NCBI RefSeq assembly: GCF_030160395.1
Contig: NZ_BSOG01000002.1
Span: 1,210,947 to 1,274,946 of the forward strand
Direction of reading: 5' to 3'
DNA: 64,000 nt
DNA from: Chitinimonas prasina
GTDB taxonomy: Bacteria; Pseudomonadota; Gammaproteobacteria; Burkholderiales; Chitinimonadaceae
Under the pieces are notes generated by a model. The model had not been told where the DNA came from. It saw only the letters and a list, made by a program, of their open reading frames with translations, and did not search any database. A program made the translations under genes and the position numbers. Below are positions 17,221 to 26,611 of the stretch, one piece after another (position 1 is the first letter of the stretch; each line of letters opens with the position of its first letter).

Positions 17221-17775
17221 TCACCCGGCCAGCAAGGAGCGCGCGGCCTCATAGCGGGTGGCAAAGTACTTGGTCTTCATGCTCTCTATCCGCACCCTAC
17301 CTTTGGTGCTGGGTGCGTGGATGAACTTGTCATCGCCGATATAGATGCCCACATGCGAAAAGGAGCGGTTCATGGTGTTGAAGAACACCAGATCACCGGC
17401 CTGCAACTCCTCCCGCTTGATGGGCCGTCCCTTGCGAGCGATATCGGCTGCGCTGCCGTGCACTTCCATGCCCACTGCATTACGGAAGATAAAACTTACC
17501 ATGCCCGAGCAATCCAGCCCCGCTTCCGGGTTCTTGCCGCCAAACACATAGCCCACATCAATCAGCCCCAGGGCATACATCACAATCTCACGCCCTGCCG
17601 CGCTCACCTCAATATGGCTGGGCGCCACTACCGGGCGAGCCGCTGGCGGCTTGCTGGCAACCTTGCCGGCGGGCTCGCCGACGGGCTTGTCCGGCGCACT
17701 GGCACATGCGGCCAGCAACAAAGGCAGCAAGACTACCCCCAGCAGCCGCCGACGCGGGTCAGCTATTATCTTCAT
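17221..17775 (-). CDS. NlpC/P60-family lipoprotein, murein endopeptidase
   Basis: 184 residues from ATG 17775. Lipoprotein signal with lipobox LAAC (Cys24), then a Pro/Ala linker and an NlpC/P60 domain: catalytic Cys89 (GLDCSGMVSF), His141 (SHVGIYIGDDKFIHAP) and His153. The family cleaves peptide cross-links in peptidoglycan; MepS/Spr of E. coli is the nearest known type. ATG overlaps the stop of the upstream hydrolase gene (ATGA), and GGAGGAGCT within that gene's end is the ribosome binding site, so the two are co-translated. Confidence 0.9.
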   Translation of the reverse strand: MKIIADPRRRLLGVVLLPLLLAACASAPDKPVGEPAGKVASKPPAARPVVAPSHIEVSAAGREIVMYALGLIDVGYVFGGKNPEAGLDCSGMVSFIFRNAVGMEVHGSAADIARKGRPIKREELQAGDLVFFNTMNRSFSHVGIYIGDDKFIHAPSTKGRVRIESMKTKYFATRYEAARSLLAG

Positions 17776-18611
17776 GGTAGCTCCTCCAACCATGCGGCCA
17801 GAGCCGCTGCAGCCAATTGCCAGCCGGCATCCAGCATCAGCATATGACCCAGGCCTTGCAACATATGGGCACGCACACCCAAGGCCCGGGCTGCGCTATA
17901 GATCAGATGGCAGGGCATCAGCTTGTCATCATGACTACCCAGCACCAGCGCTGGCGGCATGCCGCGCGGCTGGCGCTGGTCAAACTGGGGTAGATTCATG
18001 TCTATCAGGGCGCGATCCGATTCATGCTGGAAACGCGCTGCGTAAGTCTGCAACTCTGCCTCCACAATGTGGGCCGAGAACAATAGCTCCCGCAGCTTGT
18101 CGAGCCGGGGCGGTACGCCCCCGTTCTGCAACAGATTCAGCTCCCACAGCAGCAGGGGATGCTGCCAAAACAAATGCAGTGCCGACCCCATCAAGCCCTC
18201 GGGTGGCACCGTGGCAAGCAGGGCCAGTCCCGGCAACACCTGCTCCCGCGCCACCATCTGGGCCAGGTAGCCACCCATGGAATGCCCCACCAGCACCGGC
18301 CTGCGCCCGGTCTGCATCTCGATCAACCTGATGGCTTGGGCCACATCCTCGGCGTACTCATGCACCGATGTGGCAGCCAGCCCGCCGCGCCCCTCACTCA
18401 AGCCATGGCCACGCAGGCTGACGGCAAAGCTGTGATAGCCGCGTTGGGCAAAATAAGCCAAGTAATGCATCTGCCAGCACCAGGCGGCAGCATAGGCGCC
18501 ATGGATAAACAGCAAGGGCGGTCGCCCACTTGCCAGCAGCGCCTTTGATTCTATTATTTCCAGCTTTATATCAGCCACTTGGACACTGTTCTTATGAAAT
18601 TCCCTGAGCAT
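17772..18611 (-). CDS. Alpha/beta hydrolase
   Basis: 279 residues. Signatures: LLFIHGAYAAAWCW oxyanion region (34-47), nucleophile Ser111 in VGHSMGGYLAQ, acid in LVLGSHDDKLM, and catalytic His in GLGHMLMLD near the C-terminus. No signal peptide, so cytoplasmic. It could be a lipase, esterase or similar; the sequence does not decide. Coupled to the NlpC/P60 lipoprotein downstream and divergent from the TetR-led pump operon. Confidence 0.85.
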   Translation of the reverse strand: MLREFHKNSVQVADIKLEIIESKALLASGRPPLLFIHGAYAAAWCWQMHYLAYFAQRGYHSFAVSLRGHGLSEGRGGLAATSVHEYAEDVAQAIRLIEMQTGRRPVLVGHSMGGYLAQMVAREQVLPGLALLATVPPEGLMGSALHLFWQHPLLLWELNLLQNGGVPPRLDKLRELLFSAHIVEAELQTYAARFQHESDRALIDMNLPQFDQRQPRGMPPALVLGSHDDKLMPCHLIYSAARALGVRAHMLQGLGHMLMLDAGWQLAAAALAAWLEELP

Positions 18612-18663
18612 TGCCGGCCACCTTACGCCAATCCCCTGCCGCTTACAACCAAGCCCTCAGTTA

Positions 18664-18704
18664 TTGACTTTTCGTTCAGCAATGAATAAATTACTCAAAA
18701 GTCA
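18664..18704 (+). promoter_or_regulatory. Candidate promoter with overlapping inverted repeat upstream of the TetR gene
   Basis: TTGACT (18664-18669) and TAAATT (18687-18692) with a 17-bp spacer. TGACTTTT at 18665-18672 is the exact reverse complement of AAAAGTCA at 18697-18704, so the arms bracket the promoter. This is the arrangement expected of an operator for the autoregulated TetR protein; the assignment is inference. Confidence 0.5.
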
Positions 18705-18766
18705 CTAACTCACCTCCCAGCTTGGCAGATCGCCCCGTAAAGGCCTCACCCGCCCAGGAGCCCCAT

Positions 18767-19393
18767 ATGAACACCCCGCTACCACGCTGGCAGCGCCGCA
18801 AGGATGCCCGTCCGGCCGAGATCATCCAGGCCGCCCTGACCCTGTTCTCCGACAAGGGTTTTGCCGCCACCCGGCTGGATGATGTCGCCAAGCTGGCGGG
18901 CGTCACCAAGGGCACGGTCTATCTGTACTTCGAGAACAAGGAAGAGCTGTTCAAGGCGGTAGTACGCGAAACCGTCGTCCCCGCGCTGGAGTTTGCCGAG
19001 ACGCTGGTAGAGGAGCATCAGGGCGCCTGGTCCGACCTGTTGTGGCAGCTGCTGTCCAGTTGGGCGGAGCGGATGGAGCACGCCACCTCCTCCGGCATCT
19101 CCCGGCTGATGATTGCCGAGGCCACCAATTTCCCCGAGCTGGCCCGTTTCTATGTGGATGAAGTCGTGGTGCGTAGCCGCCGGCTGTTTGCCGACGTGAT
19201 CAGCCGCGGCATACAGAGCGGCGAGTTCCGTGAAGTCGATCCCATGATGGCCGCCCGGGCGGTCACCGCCCCGTTGGTGATGATCAAGGTCTGGAAGCAG
19301 AGTTTCTCGCTGTGCGATACCGAACCGGTCGACCTAAAAGCCTTTGCCCGCTTCCATTTTGATCTACTGGTACAGGGCCTGCGACACCGATAG
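18767..19393 (+). CDS. TetR/AcrR family transcriptional regulator
   Basis: 208 residues from ATG 18767, which has AGGAG six bases upstream; the frame is open to 18722. The N-terminal TetR helix-turn-helix is clear (AEIIQAALTLFSDKGFAATR, then LDDVAKLAGVTKGTVYLYFENKEELF), with a variable ligand-binding C-terminal half. It leads an operon with an EmrA-type adaptor and an EmrB-type pump and most likely represses them until a toxic compound binds. Confidence 0.93.
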   Translation: MNTPLPRWQRRKDARPAEIIQAALTLFSDKGFAATRLDDVAKLAGVTKGTVYLYFENKEELFKAVVRETVVPALEFAETLVEEHQGAWSDLLWQLLSSWAERMEHATSSGISRLMIAEATNFPELARFYVDEVVVRSRRLFADVISRGIQSGEFREVDPMMAARAVTAPLVMIKVWKQSFSLCDTEPVDLKAFARFHFDLLVQGLRHR

Positions 19394-19468
19394 CCCTCAG
19401 CATCCCGGCTGACACACCCACACTTCCCAGACGCCAGCCCAAGCTGGTGCGAGCCTCAAGAGCCACCC

Positions 19469-20530
19469 ATGAACGACACCGCAAACCCATCTCAGAAGCA
19501 GACCAAGGCCAGGCTAGTGCTGGCACTCGCCATCGCCGCCATCGCAGGCTGGGTGGTCTACCACTGGTGGCATGGCCGCACGTATGTCGAAACCGACAAC
19601 GCTCAGGTAGAGGGCCATATCGTGCCCATCGCCGCACGCCTGTCCGGCTATGTCCAGGCGGTGAAGGTGGCCGATAACCAGCCCGTCAGCGCCAGCAGCG
19701 TGTTGATCAAGATAGATGACCGCGACTACGGCGCCCGGCTGGCACAGGCCGAGGCCGACCTGAAGATCGCGATGGCTGCCGCCGGCAGCAAGGGCAGTAC
19801 CGGTCAGGCCGAGGCCCAGATAGGCTATGCCCTGGCCAGCGCGGCCGCAGCGCAATCGACCATTGCCCTGGCAGCGGCGAATGCCGAGCGGGCGCACAAT
19901 GATCTGGAACGGACCCGCTCATTGGCTGCCAAGGGCATGGCATCCAGCGCCCAGCTTGATGCTGCCCTGGCAGCCCAACGCTCGGCCGAGTCGCAGCTCA
20001 GGACCGCACGCGATACGGCCAGCGCGGCCAGCCAGCAGGTAGGCGTGGCCGGCGCCGGCCTGAAATCTGCCCAGGCCAAGGTCGATTCGGTTCGGGCTCA
20101 GCGTGATCTGGCTGCCATCCAGTTCAAGGATACCGAGGTGCGGGCCCCCATCACCGGTGTGGTCAGCAAGAAGTCGGTCGAAGTCGGCCAATTGGTACAA
20201 GCAGGCCAAACGCTGATGTATGTGGTACCACTCAGCGATATCTGGGTTACGGCCAATCTCAAGGAAACCGAAGTTGGCAATGTGCGGGCCGGCCAGGCCG
20301 TCACCGTCGAGGTGGACGCCTACCCCGGCAAGGCTTTTAGCGGCAAGGTAGAGTCCTTCAGCTCGGCCACCGGCGCCAAGTTTTCGCTGTTGCCGCCGGA
20401 TAACGCCAGCGGCAACTTCACCAAGGTGGTGCAGCGGGTGCCCGTCAAGATCAGGCTGGCCGCGTTCGACCACAATGCAACCCCATTGCGCCCCGGCATG
20501 AGCGTCATGGCCAGCATACGCATACGCTGA
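19469..20530 (+). CDS. emrA: Membrane fusion protein, EmrA/HlyD type
   Basis: 353 residues. One N-terminal membrane helix (about 15-33), then YVETDNAQVEGHIVPIAARL, the standard start of the EmrA biotinyl-lipoyl half-motif, a coiled-coil hairpin rich in Ala/Gln/Glu (about 90-200), the second half-motif (TEVRAPITGVVSKKSVEVGQ) and a beta-barrel. It links the inner-membrane pump to an outer-membrane channel, which is not encoded here. Its pump partner EmrB is two genes further on. Confidence 0.92.
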   Translation: MNDTANPSQKQTKARLVLALAIAAIAGWVVYHWWHGRTYVETDNAQVEGHIVPIAARLSGYVQAVKVADNQPVSASSVLIKIDDRDYGARLAQAEADLKIAMAAAGSKGSTGQAEAQIGYALASAAAAQSTIALAAANAERAHNDLERTRSLAAKGMASSAQLDAALAAQRSAESQLRTARDTASAASQQVGVAGAGLKSAQAKVDSVRAQRDLAAIQFKDTEVRAPITGVVSKKSVEVGQLVQAGQTLMYVVPLSDIWVTANLKETEVGNVRAGQAVTVEVDAYPGKAFSGKVESFSSATGAKFSLLPPDNASGNFTKVVQRVPVKIRLAAFDHNATPLRPGMSVMASIRIR

Positions 20531-20547
20531 CGCCAGGCAGAAACACC

Positions 20548-21294
20548 ATGCGCCTCGCCCTGATCTCCGACATCCACGGCAATCTCCCCGCCCTGCAAGC
20601 GGTGCTGGCCGATATTGCCCGACGTGGCATCACGCAGATCGCCAATCTGGGCGATAGCTTGAGCGGGCCGCTTTGGCCTGAAGAAACTGCGGTATTGCTG
20701 CGGCAGCAAAGCTGGCCGCAGCTGGCAGGCAATCATGAGCGGCAATTGTTGACCCAGCACCTGTCCCGCATGGCCGCCAGTGATCGCCATGCCCGCCAAC
20801 AGATCAGCCCTGCCACCTTGCAGTGGCTGGCCAGCCTGCCGCCCACCCACCGGATGGGCGAGGTGCTGCTCTGCCATGGCACCCCTACCAGCGACCTGGC
20901 CTATTGCATGGAAACCGTAACCCCCACAGGCTGCCACATGGCCACGCCCACCGAGCTGGATGCACGCCTGGGCCAGGAGACAGCGCGCCTGATCGCCTGC
21001 GGCCACACCCATCTCCCCCGTACACTGTGTGCCCCCGATGGCAGGCGGGTGGTCAACCCTGGCAGTGTCGGCCTGCCGGCCTATGATGACGATAACCCAC
21101 ACTTTCATCTGGTAGAGAACGGCAGCCCCGATGCCCGCTACGCGATCGTCGAACGCCTGGCGCACGGCTGGCAGGTCGATCTGCTTGCACTGCCATATGA
21201 CTTTGAATCCGCCGCCGCACAAGCAGCCCGCAATGGCCGGCCTGACTGGGCACACGCCCTGCGCACCGGCTACGCCCTCGTATCTCTTACCTGA
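20548..21294 (+). CDS. Metallophosphoesterase, YfcE/calcineurin-like
   Basis: 248 residues with all metal-binding motifs of the calcineurin-like fold: DIHGN (8-12), LGDSLSGP for GD, GNHE (61-64), HGTP, and GHTH near residue 152 followed by VNPGSVGLP. The family hydrolyses phosphodiesters or phosphomonoesters; the substrate is unknown. It sits 17 bp after emrA and 9 bp before the LysE gene, inside a drug-pump operon, where such an enzyme is unusual. Confidence 0.9.
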   Translation: MRLALISDIHGNLPALQAVLADIARRGITQIANLGDSLSGPLWPEETAVLLRQQSWPQLAGNHERQLLTQHLSRMAASDRHARQQISPATLQWLASLPPTHRMGEVLLCHGTPTSDLAYCMETVTPTGCHMATPTELDARLGQETARLIACGHTHLPRTLCAPDGRRVVNPGSVGLPAYDDDNPHFHLVENGSPDARYAIVERLAHGWQVDLLALPYDFESAAAQAARNGRPDWAHALRTGYALVSLT

Positions 21295-21303
21295 GACTAA
21301 TCC

Positions 21304-21936
21304 ATGTTCGGCACCCACGACCTCTGGCTGTTCATCCTGTCCGGCCTGATGCTCAATATCGCGCCGGGCCCGGATTCCCTCTACATCGCCAGCCGCGCCG
21401 CCGGCCAGGGCTTCAGGGCCGGTTCCGCCGCCGCGCTGGGCATAGGCCTGGGTACCTTTGTCCATATCTTCGCCGCGGCCTTGGGTCTGTCGGCCATCCT
21501 GGCGACCTCGGCCACGGCCTTCACCGTCGTCAAGCTGATCGGCGCCGCCTACCTGATCTGGGTCGGCATCAGCATGCTGCGCAGCAAGGCCACCACGCCG
21601 GGTGAACTGTCCAAGCTGCAGGCCGCGCCCCTGTCCACCATATTCTGGCAAGGCTTCTGGACCAACGTACTGAACCCCAAGGTAGCCCTGTTCTTTCTGG
21701 CCTTCGTACCCCAGTTCATTGATGCCGCCGCACCCAGCAAGGCACTGGCCTTCATCTTCCTGGGGGCGATATTCAACTTCAACGGCATGCTCTGGTGCCA
21801 CACCCTGGCCTATACCGCCGCCAAGGTCAGCAGCCTGATCCAGCCTGGCACGGGTATTACCCAGTGGCTTAACCGCAGCATGGGGGTCTTGTTCCTGTTC
21901 CTCGGCATCAAGCTCGCCTTCTCCCGGCAAACCTGA
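21304..21936 (+). CDS. LysE/RhtB family amino-acid exporter
   Basis: 210 residues with six predicted membrane helices. The N-terminal LMLNIAPGPDSLYIASRAAGQGF (split here as APGPD and following) is the family signature, and FWQGFWTNVLNPKVALFFLAFVPQF has the conserved NPK. It exports amino acids or related small metabolites from the cytoplasm. Lies between the metallophosphoesterase and EmrB genes with the same direction and short gaps. Confidence 0.92.
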   Translation: MFGTHDLWLFILSGLMLNIAPGPDSLYIASRAAGQGFRAGSAAALGIGLGTFVHIFAAALGLSAILATSATAFTVVKLIGAAYLIWVGISMLRSKATTPGELSKLQAAPLSTIFWQGFWTNVLNPKVALFFLAFVPQFIDAAAPSKALAFIFLGAIFNFNGMLWCHTLAYTAAKVSSLIQPGTGITQWLNRSMGVLFLFLGIKLAFSRQT

Positions 21937-21974
21937 TTCATCTACTCGCCAGCCGCCCCAGCCAAGGTCACAGC

Positions 21975-23564
21975 ATGAAGCCTTTCTTCCCCAGCCTGCT
22001 ACGCAGCAACCATCCAGATGCCATCCATCGCAACCGCTTCATCATCGCGATCACGGTAACGCTGGCCTGCGTGCTGGAGCTGCTGGACACCAGCATCGTC
22101 AATGTTGCTGTACCCCATATGATGGGCACCCTGGGTGCCACGCTCGATGAAATCACCTGGGTCTCGATAGGCTATGTGGTCGCCAACGTCATCATCCTGC
22201 CCATCTCGGGTTTTCTGGCCAACCAGATAGGCCGCCGCAACTACTTGGCACTGTCCATCATCATCTTCACCGTCGCCTCCTGGGCCTGCGGCAATGCCAC
22301 CTCACTGGGCGAGCTGGTGTTCTGGCGCATCGTCCAGGGCCTGGGCGGCGGCGGTCTGATCGCTACGGCACAGGCCACGCTGTACGAAGTCTTTCCGGCC
22401 GAGGAGATGGCAACGGCCATGGCCATCTTCGGCATAGGCATCATGTTCGGCCCCTCGCTAGGCCCGACCGTAGGTGGCTGGATTACCGACACCTGGTCCT
22501 GGCCCTGGATCTTCTATATCAACCTGCCCCTCGGTGCCATCGCCCTCTTCCTGGTGCTGGCCTTCGTGCCGGACTCCGCCCATCGCCGGCAGATCAGCAG
22601 CGTGGACTACCTGGGCCTGCTACTGTTGGCCGTCGGCATAGGCAGCCTGCAGTTGATGCTGGAGCGCGGTGAAAAGCTGGAGTGGTTTGAATCCACCGAG
22701 ATACTCGCCTACGCGGTCACCAGCTTCGTCTCGCTGTTCGCCTTCGTCATCCGCCAGCTGGAGATTGCCCATCCCATCGTCAACCTGCGCATCATGAAGG
22801 ACCTGCAGTTCTCGGCCGGCCTGCTGTTCACCTTCTTTTTGGGTGCAGCCTTGTTTTCCACCGTATTTCTGTTCCCGGTCTATGCCCAGACACTGATCGG
22901 TTTCGACGCCTTCCAGACCGGCATGATCATCCTGCCCTCCGCCCTGGCGGCCGCTTTTGCCATGCCCATCGCCGCCAAGCTGATCTCCCGTGGTGTGCCG
23001 GCCCATGCGCTGATCATCGCGGGAGCCGCCCTGTTCATGTACGCCATGTGGGGTCACCACCTGTTCACCACCGAGTCGGGCGCGGCCGATTTCTTCTGGC
23101 CTTTGCTGCTACGTGGCTTTGGCCTGGGTCTGGTGTTCATGCCGCTCAACAACCTCAGCCTGGCCCGTATCCTGCCTACCGAAATCCCCAACGCAACCGG
23201 CCTCTACAACCTGGTACGACAGCTGGGGGGCAGCGTAGGCATTGCGCTGTCGGCCACCCTGCTGGTCAAGTTCGAAGACATCAAACGCTCGGCGCTGGTC
23301 GAACACCTGACCCATGACAACGCCGCCATGGCCGAAAGGCTGGAGGCCTATACCCGGCTGTTCCAGCAAAAGGGTGATGCCATCGCCAGCGCCACCCAAA
23401 AGGCCTACGCCCTGATCAATCTGCAGGTCAACCAGCAGGCCATGCTGCTGGCTTTCAGCGAGCTGTTCCTGTGGTTTGGCGCCATCATCATCCTGCTGCT
23501 GCCGCTCTTGTTCTGGATGCGCACGCCACCGCGCATGGCGCAGGCCACCGATGTGGCGCACTAA
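21975..23564 (+). CDS. emrB: EmrB/QacA-type drug efflux transporter (DHA2, 14 helices)
   Basis: 529 residues, major facilitator superfamily with the 14-helix pattern. Motif LLDTSIVNVAVPHM (motif D1), ANQIGRRNYL (motif A, loop 2-3) and GIMFGPSLGPTVGGWITD (motif C of antiporters) mark the DHA2 group. Together with the EmrA-like adaptor it should drive proton-coupled export of hydrophobic toxicants across both membranes. Last gene of the TetR-led operon. No terminator was seen before tsaC. Confidence 0.94.
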   Translation: MKPFFPSLLRSNHPDAIHRNRFIIAITVTLACVLELLDTSIVNVAVPHMMGTLGATLDEITWVSIGYVVANVIILPISGFLANQIGRRNYLALSIIIFTVASWACGNATSLGELVFWRIVQGLGGGGLIATAQATLYEVFPAEEMATAMAIFGIGIMFGPSLGPTVGGWITDTWSWPWIFYINLPLGAIALFLVLAFVPDSAHRRQISSVDYLGLLLLAVGIGSLQLMLERGEKLEWFESTEILAYAVTSFVSLFAFVIRQLEIAHPIVNLRIMKDLQFSAGLLFTFFLGAALFSTVFLFPVYAQTLIGFDAFQTGMIILPSALAAAFAMPIAAKLISRGVPAHALIIAGAALFMYAMWGHHLFTTESGAADFFWPLLLRGFGLGLVFMPLNNLSLARILPTEIPNATGLYNLVRQLGGSVGIALSATLLVKFEDIKRSALVEHLTHDNAAMAERLEAYTRLFQQKGDAIASATQKAYALINLQVNQQAMLLAFSELFLWFGAIIILLLPLLFWMRTPPRMAQATDVAH

Positions 23565-23613
23565 CCCAGTGACAACACCGGGCGTAAACCTGAAACCGCG
23601 ATAAAATAGCCCC

Positions 23614-24594
23614 ATGCGCCCTATCTCCACCGACCTCGACCAGGCCCTGGCACTGCTGCAAGCAGGCGAGCTGGTCGGCATTCCCACCGAAACCGTCTAT
23701 GGCCTGGCAGCCGATGCCAGCCGCCCCGACGCGGTAGCCAAGATCTTCGCCATGAAAGGCCGGCCGGCTGACCATCCGGTCATTGTCCATATCGCTGGCC
23801 GCCAGCAGCTGGACGACTGGGCGCAGGATATCCCCGATGCCGCCTGGAAACTGGCCGATGCCTTCTGGCCGGGCTCGCTGACCTTGATATTGCGGCGCAA
23901 GCCCCATGTACCCGACGCCGTCACTGGCGGGCAGGATACGGTCGGCCTGCGTGCCCCCGCCCACCCGCTCACCCATGCCCTGCTGGAGCGCTTCGGCGGT
24001 GGGCTGGCCGCCCCGTCTGCCAACCAGTTCGGCCATGTCAGCCCTACGACAGCCGAACATGTTTACACCGAGTTCGGCGATGCGCTGGGCCTTATCCTTG
24101 ATGGTGGCCCCTGCACAGTAGGCGTGGAATCCACCATCGTCGGCCTGACGGATGCCCAACCCACCCTGCTGCGCCCGGGTGGCATCCCGGCCGAAGCCAT
24201 TGAAGCCGTATTGGGCGTCAAACTGATACACCACGAGAAACCGACCACCGCCAAGCTGCGGGTATCGGGCCTGCTCGATTCCCACTACGCCCCCCGCACC
24301 CCTTTGCTGGTGGGCCCCTTGGCGGCCCTTGAGGCCGAGGCCTACCAGCGCTTTGAAGCAGGCCAGCGGGTAGCCCTGCTGCACCATTCGCAGATGCTAC
24401 AGGCGGTCTGCGGCGCTGAATGCCATGCCATGCCGCTGAACGCCGAAGCCTATGCCCGCGCACTCTATGCCACTCTGCGAGAGCATGATGGCGGCCGCTT
24501 CGACGTCTTGCTGCTGGAACAGCCCCCGCAGACAGCGGCCTGGCTGGCCGTGAATGACCGCGTCAAGCGGGCGGCCAGCGGCTGGCTAGCCTGA
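23614..24594 (+). CDS. tsaC: L-threonylcarbamoyladenylate synthase (Sua5/TsaC type)
   Basis: 326 residues, the long Sua5 form with both a YrdC catalytic domain and a C-terminal Sua5 domain. The YrdC domain shows GELVGIPTETVYGLAADA, KIFAMKGRPADHPVIVHI and STIVGLTDAQPTLLRPGGI; the Sua5 domain begins with the linker ending SGLLDSHYAPRTPLLVG. It makes threonylcarbamoyl-AMP for the t6A37 modification of ANN-decoding tRNAs. Separate product from the pump operon; gap 49 bp. TAAAAT occurs seven bases before the ATG, so the mRNA might be nearly leaderless. Confidence 0.95.
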   Translation: MRPISTDLDQALALLQAGELVGIPTETVYGLAADASRPDAVAKIFAMKGRPADHPVIVHIAGRQQLDDWAQDIPDAAWKLADAFWPGSLTLILRRKPHVPDAVTGGQDTVGLRAPAHPLTHALLERFGGGLAAPSANQFGHVSPTTAEHVYTEFGDALGLILDGGPCTVGVESTIVGLTDAQPTLLRPGGIPAEAIEAVLGVKLIHHEKPTTAKLRVSGLLDSHYAPRTPLLVGPLAALEAEAYQRFEAGQRVALLHHSQMLQAVCGAECHAMPLNAEAYARALYATLREHDGGRFDVLLLEQPPQTAAWLAVNDRVKRAASGWLA

Positions 24595-24637
24595 GTCAGG
24601 GCAATCTCGTTCGTCTTGGCTCAATATCTGTCTGGCG

Positions 24638-25540
24638 CTACCGCGCTATGCCGCTCAATGCCTCGGCCAGCGCCCTGACCATGGTGGGCAGGGTCTCCCA
24701 TTGGCGCAGGCAGAGCTTCAGCTCCCGCTCTGCCCAGTCATCGCTCAATGCGACCAAGGCCAAGCCCATGGCATCCCGGTAGCCCTGGCCGGTGGCTTCC
24801 GGCACGACGGCTACACCAGCCCCACCCGCCACCAGCCTGGCGATGGCGGCAAAGCTTGGCGCCCTGGCCCGCATGTGCAGATCCAGGCCCGACAGCCTGG
24901 CCAGCTTTTCCACAAAACCCTGCATGGAACTGCCATCCGGCAAGCCCACCAGGTCATGGCTGGCCAGTTCACGAAAACTGATATTGGCCCTGTTGGCCAA
25001 TGGATGCCTGGGCGACGCCAGCACGGCCAGCCGGTACCGGCCTATAGGCAAGGCCAACAGGCCGGGGGGCTCGTAGTCGCCATCAATTACGCCGAGGTCT
25101 GCCTCGCCCGCCGCCACCGCAGCAATCACTTCGCGGCTGGGGCGCTCCACCAGCGTCACATCAACATAGCCATGCTCTGCCAGGAAACGCCCCAGGGCGC
25201 CCGGCAGTATCGTGCTGTTGGCGGTGGTATTAGCGTAGAGCCGCAAGGCCACGCGCTGCTCACCGCTCAAGCCATCCATCGCCAGCTGGGCATCCTGTGC
25301 CGAACGCAGCAATCGGCGGGCATGTTCCAGCAGCACCTCGCCGGCCGGCGTCAACCTCACCCCGCTAGCGTGCCGCACAAATAGGCTCAGGCCCAGCCTG
25401 TGCTCAAGCTGCCTTAACCGGGCACTGGCTGCCGACAACGCCAGCGGCAGACTGGCCGCCCCCTTGGAGAGCGACCCCGCCGCAGCCACGGCAGCAAACA
25501 AGCGCAAGTCGTTCAGATCAAAGCGCAGAGGTTTCGTCAT
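24638..25540 (-). CDS. LysR family transcriptional regulator
   Basis: 300 residues from ATG 25540; the longer frame to 25609 lacks family similarity. N-terminal winged helix (FDLNDLRLFAAVAAAGSLSK, then GAASLPLALSAASARLRQLEHRLG), HTH followed by the linker helix and a periplasmic-binding-like effector domain from about residue 90. Divergent from an EamA transporter gene across 87 bp, so it most likely controls that exporter. Inducer unknown. Confidence 0.93.
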   Translation of the reverse strand: MTKPLRFDLNDLRLFAAVAAAGSLSKGAASLPLALSAASARLRQLEHRLGLSLFVRHASGVRLTPAGEVLLEHARRLLRSAQDAQLAMDGLSGEQRVALRLYANTTANSTILPGALGRFLAEHGYVDVTLVERPSREVIAAVAAGEADLGVIDGDYEPPGLLALPIGRYRLAVLASPRHPLANRANISFRELASHDLVGLPDGSSMQGFVEKLARLSGLDLHMRARAPSFAAIARLVAGGAGVAVVPEATGQGYRDAMGLALVALSDDWAERELKLCLRQWETLPTMVRALAEALSGIAR

Positions 25541-25627
25541 TGGCGAAGGCCCATGGTGTAAAAACGCATTCTCGCGCTTGCTGCTGCGGTTCACAATGGG
25601 CCGCATCAACCCGTTCCTGGAGCAGCC

Positions 25628-26560
25628 ATGATACAGCGCGCCCTGTCAGCCTTCGCCATATCAGAACACCGGCACTGGTGGCAGGACGGCCGTACCCTGG
25701 CCTTGCTGTCTGCCGCAGGTTTCTCGCTCAAGGCCATTTTCGTCAAACTGGCCTACGCCGCCGGGCCGGTCGACGCCGTCAGCCTGCTGGCGCTACGCAT
25801 GGGCCTGGCCTTGCCGGCCTTTCTCTGGCTTGCTTATTCCGCCCAAGGCGACACCCTGGGTAAACGCGACTGGCTGGGTCTGGCCGGCCTGGGCCTGGTG
25901 GGCTATTACCTCTCCAGCCTGTTTGATTTCCTGGGCCTGCAAACCATCTCGGCAGGACTGGAAAGGCTCATCCTGTTCACCTACCCCAGCCTGGTGCTGC
26001 TGATGGAAGCGGCCTGGCATCGCCGCCCCATCAGCGGACGCATCTGGGCCGCCATGGGCTTATGCTACCTCGGGCTGCTGGCGGCCTTCTGGCACGACCT
26101 GGTCCACACGACCGCCAGCACTGCCGTACTGATAGGCGGTGGCTGGGTTTTCCTGTCTGCCATCACCTTTTCGCTCTATTACCTGGGCACCGGCCGCTAT
26201 GTAAAACGCATCGGCTCCACCCGGCTGGCCGGTTACTCCGGCGCCATGGCATGCGGCTTTGTTCTGGGGCACTTCCTGCTGGCCCGTCCGCTGGATGCCC
26301 TGGCCGGCCTGCCCCAAGGCGTCTGGGGCTGGGCGCTGGCCATGGCGCTAGTCTCCACCGTACTCCCCATCTGGCTGGCTGCCCGTGCCGTGGAACGGCT
26401 GGGCGCCAGCCGGGCAGCCGCCATGGGCACAGTAGGGCCTGTGCTGACCATCGCCTTCGGCTGGCTGATACTGGGAGAGCCCTTTTCGCTGTTGCAGGTA
26501 GTGGGCCTCTGCCTGGTACTGGCCGGAATTACCTGGATAAGCAAGGCAAAAGCCGCGTAA
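25628..26560 (+). CDS. EamA/DMT-family transporter
   Basis: 310 residues, about ten membrane helices in two EamA repeats (first repeat from ALLSAAGFSLKAIFVKLAYAAG-type helix at 27-48; second from about residue 165, ending LGEPFSLLQVVGLCLVLAG). DMT members export amino acids, metabolites or drugs. GGAGCAGCC before the ATG is the ribosome binding site. Paired with the divergent LysR regulator. Confidence 0.9.
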   Translation: MIQRALSAFAISEHRHWWQDGRTLALLSAAGFSLKAIFVKLAYAAGPVDAVSLLALRMGLALPAFLWLAYSAQGDTLGKRDWLGLAGLGLVGYYLSSLFDFLGLQTISAGLERLILFTYPSLVLLMEAAWHRRPISGRIWAAMGLCYLGLLAAFWHDLVHTTASTAVLIGGGWVFLSAITFSLYYLGTGRYVKRIGSTRLAGYSGAMACGFVLGHFLLARPLDALAGLPQGVWGWALAMALVSTVLPIWLAARAVERLGASRAAAMGTVGPVLTIAFGWLILGEPFSLLQVVGLCLVLAGITWISKAKAA

Positions 26561-26611
26561 CTCGCTACAATCCGGGCGTTCCTGGCCATCAGCCAGCGTG
26601 AGACCGATCAA

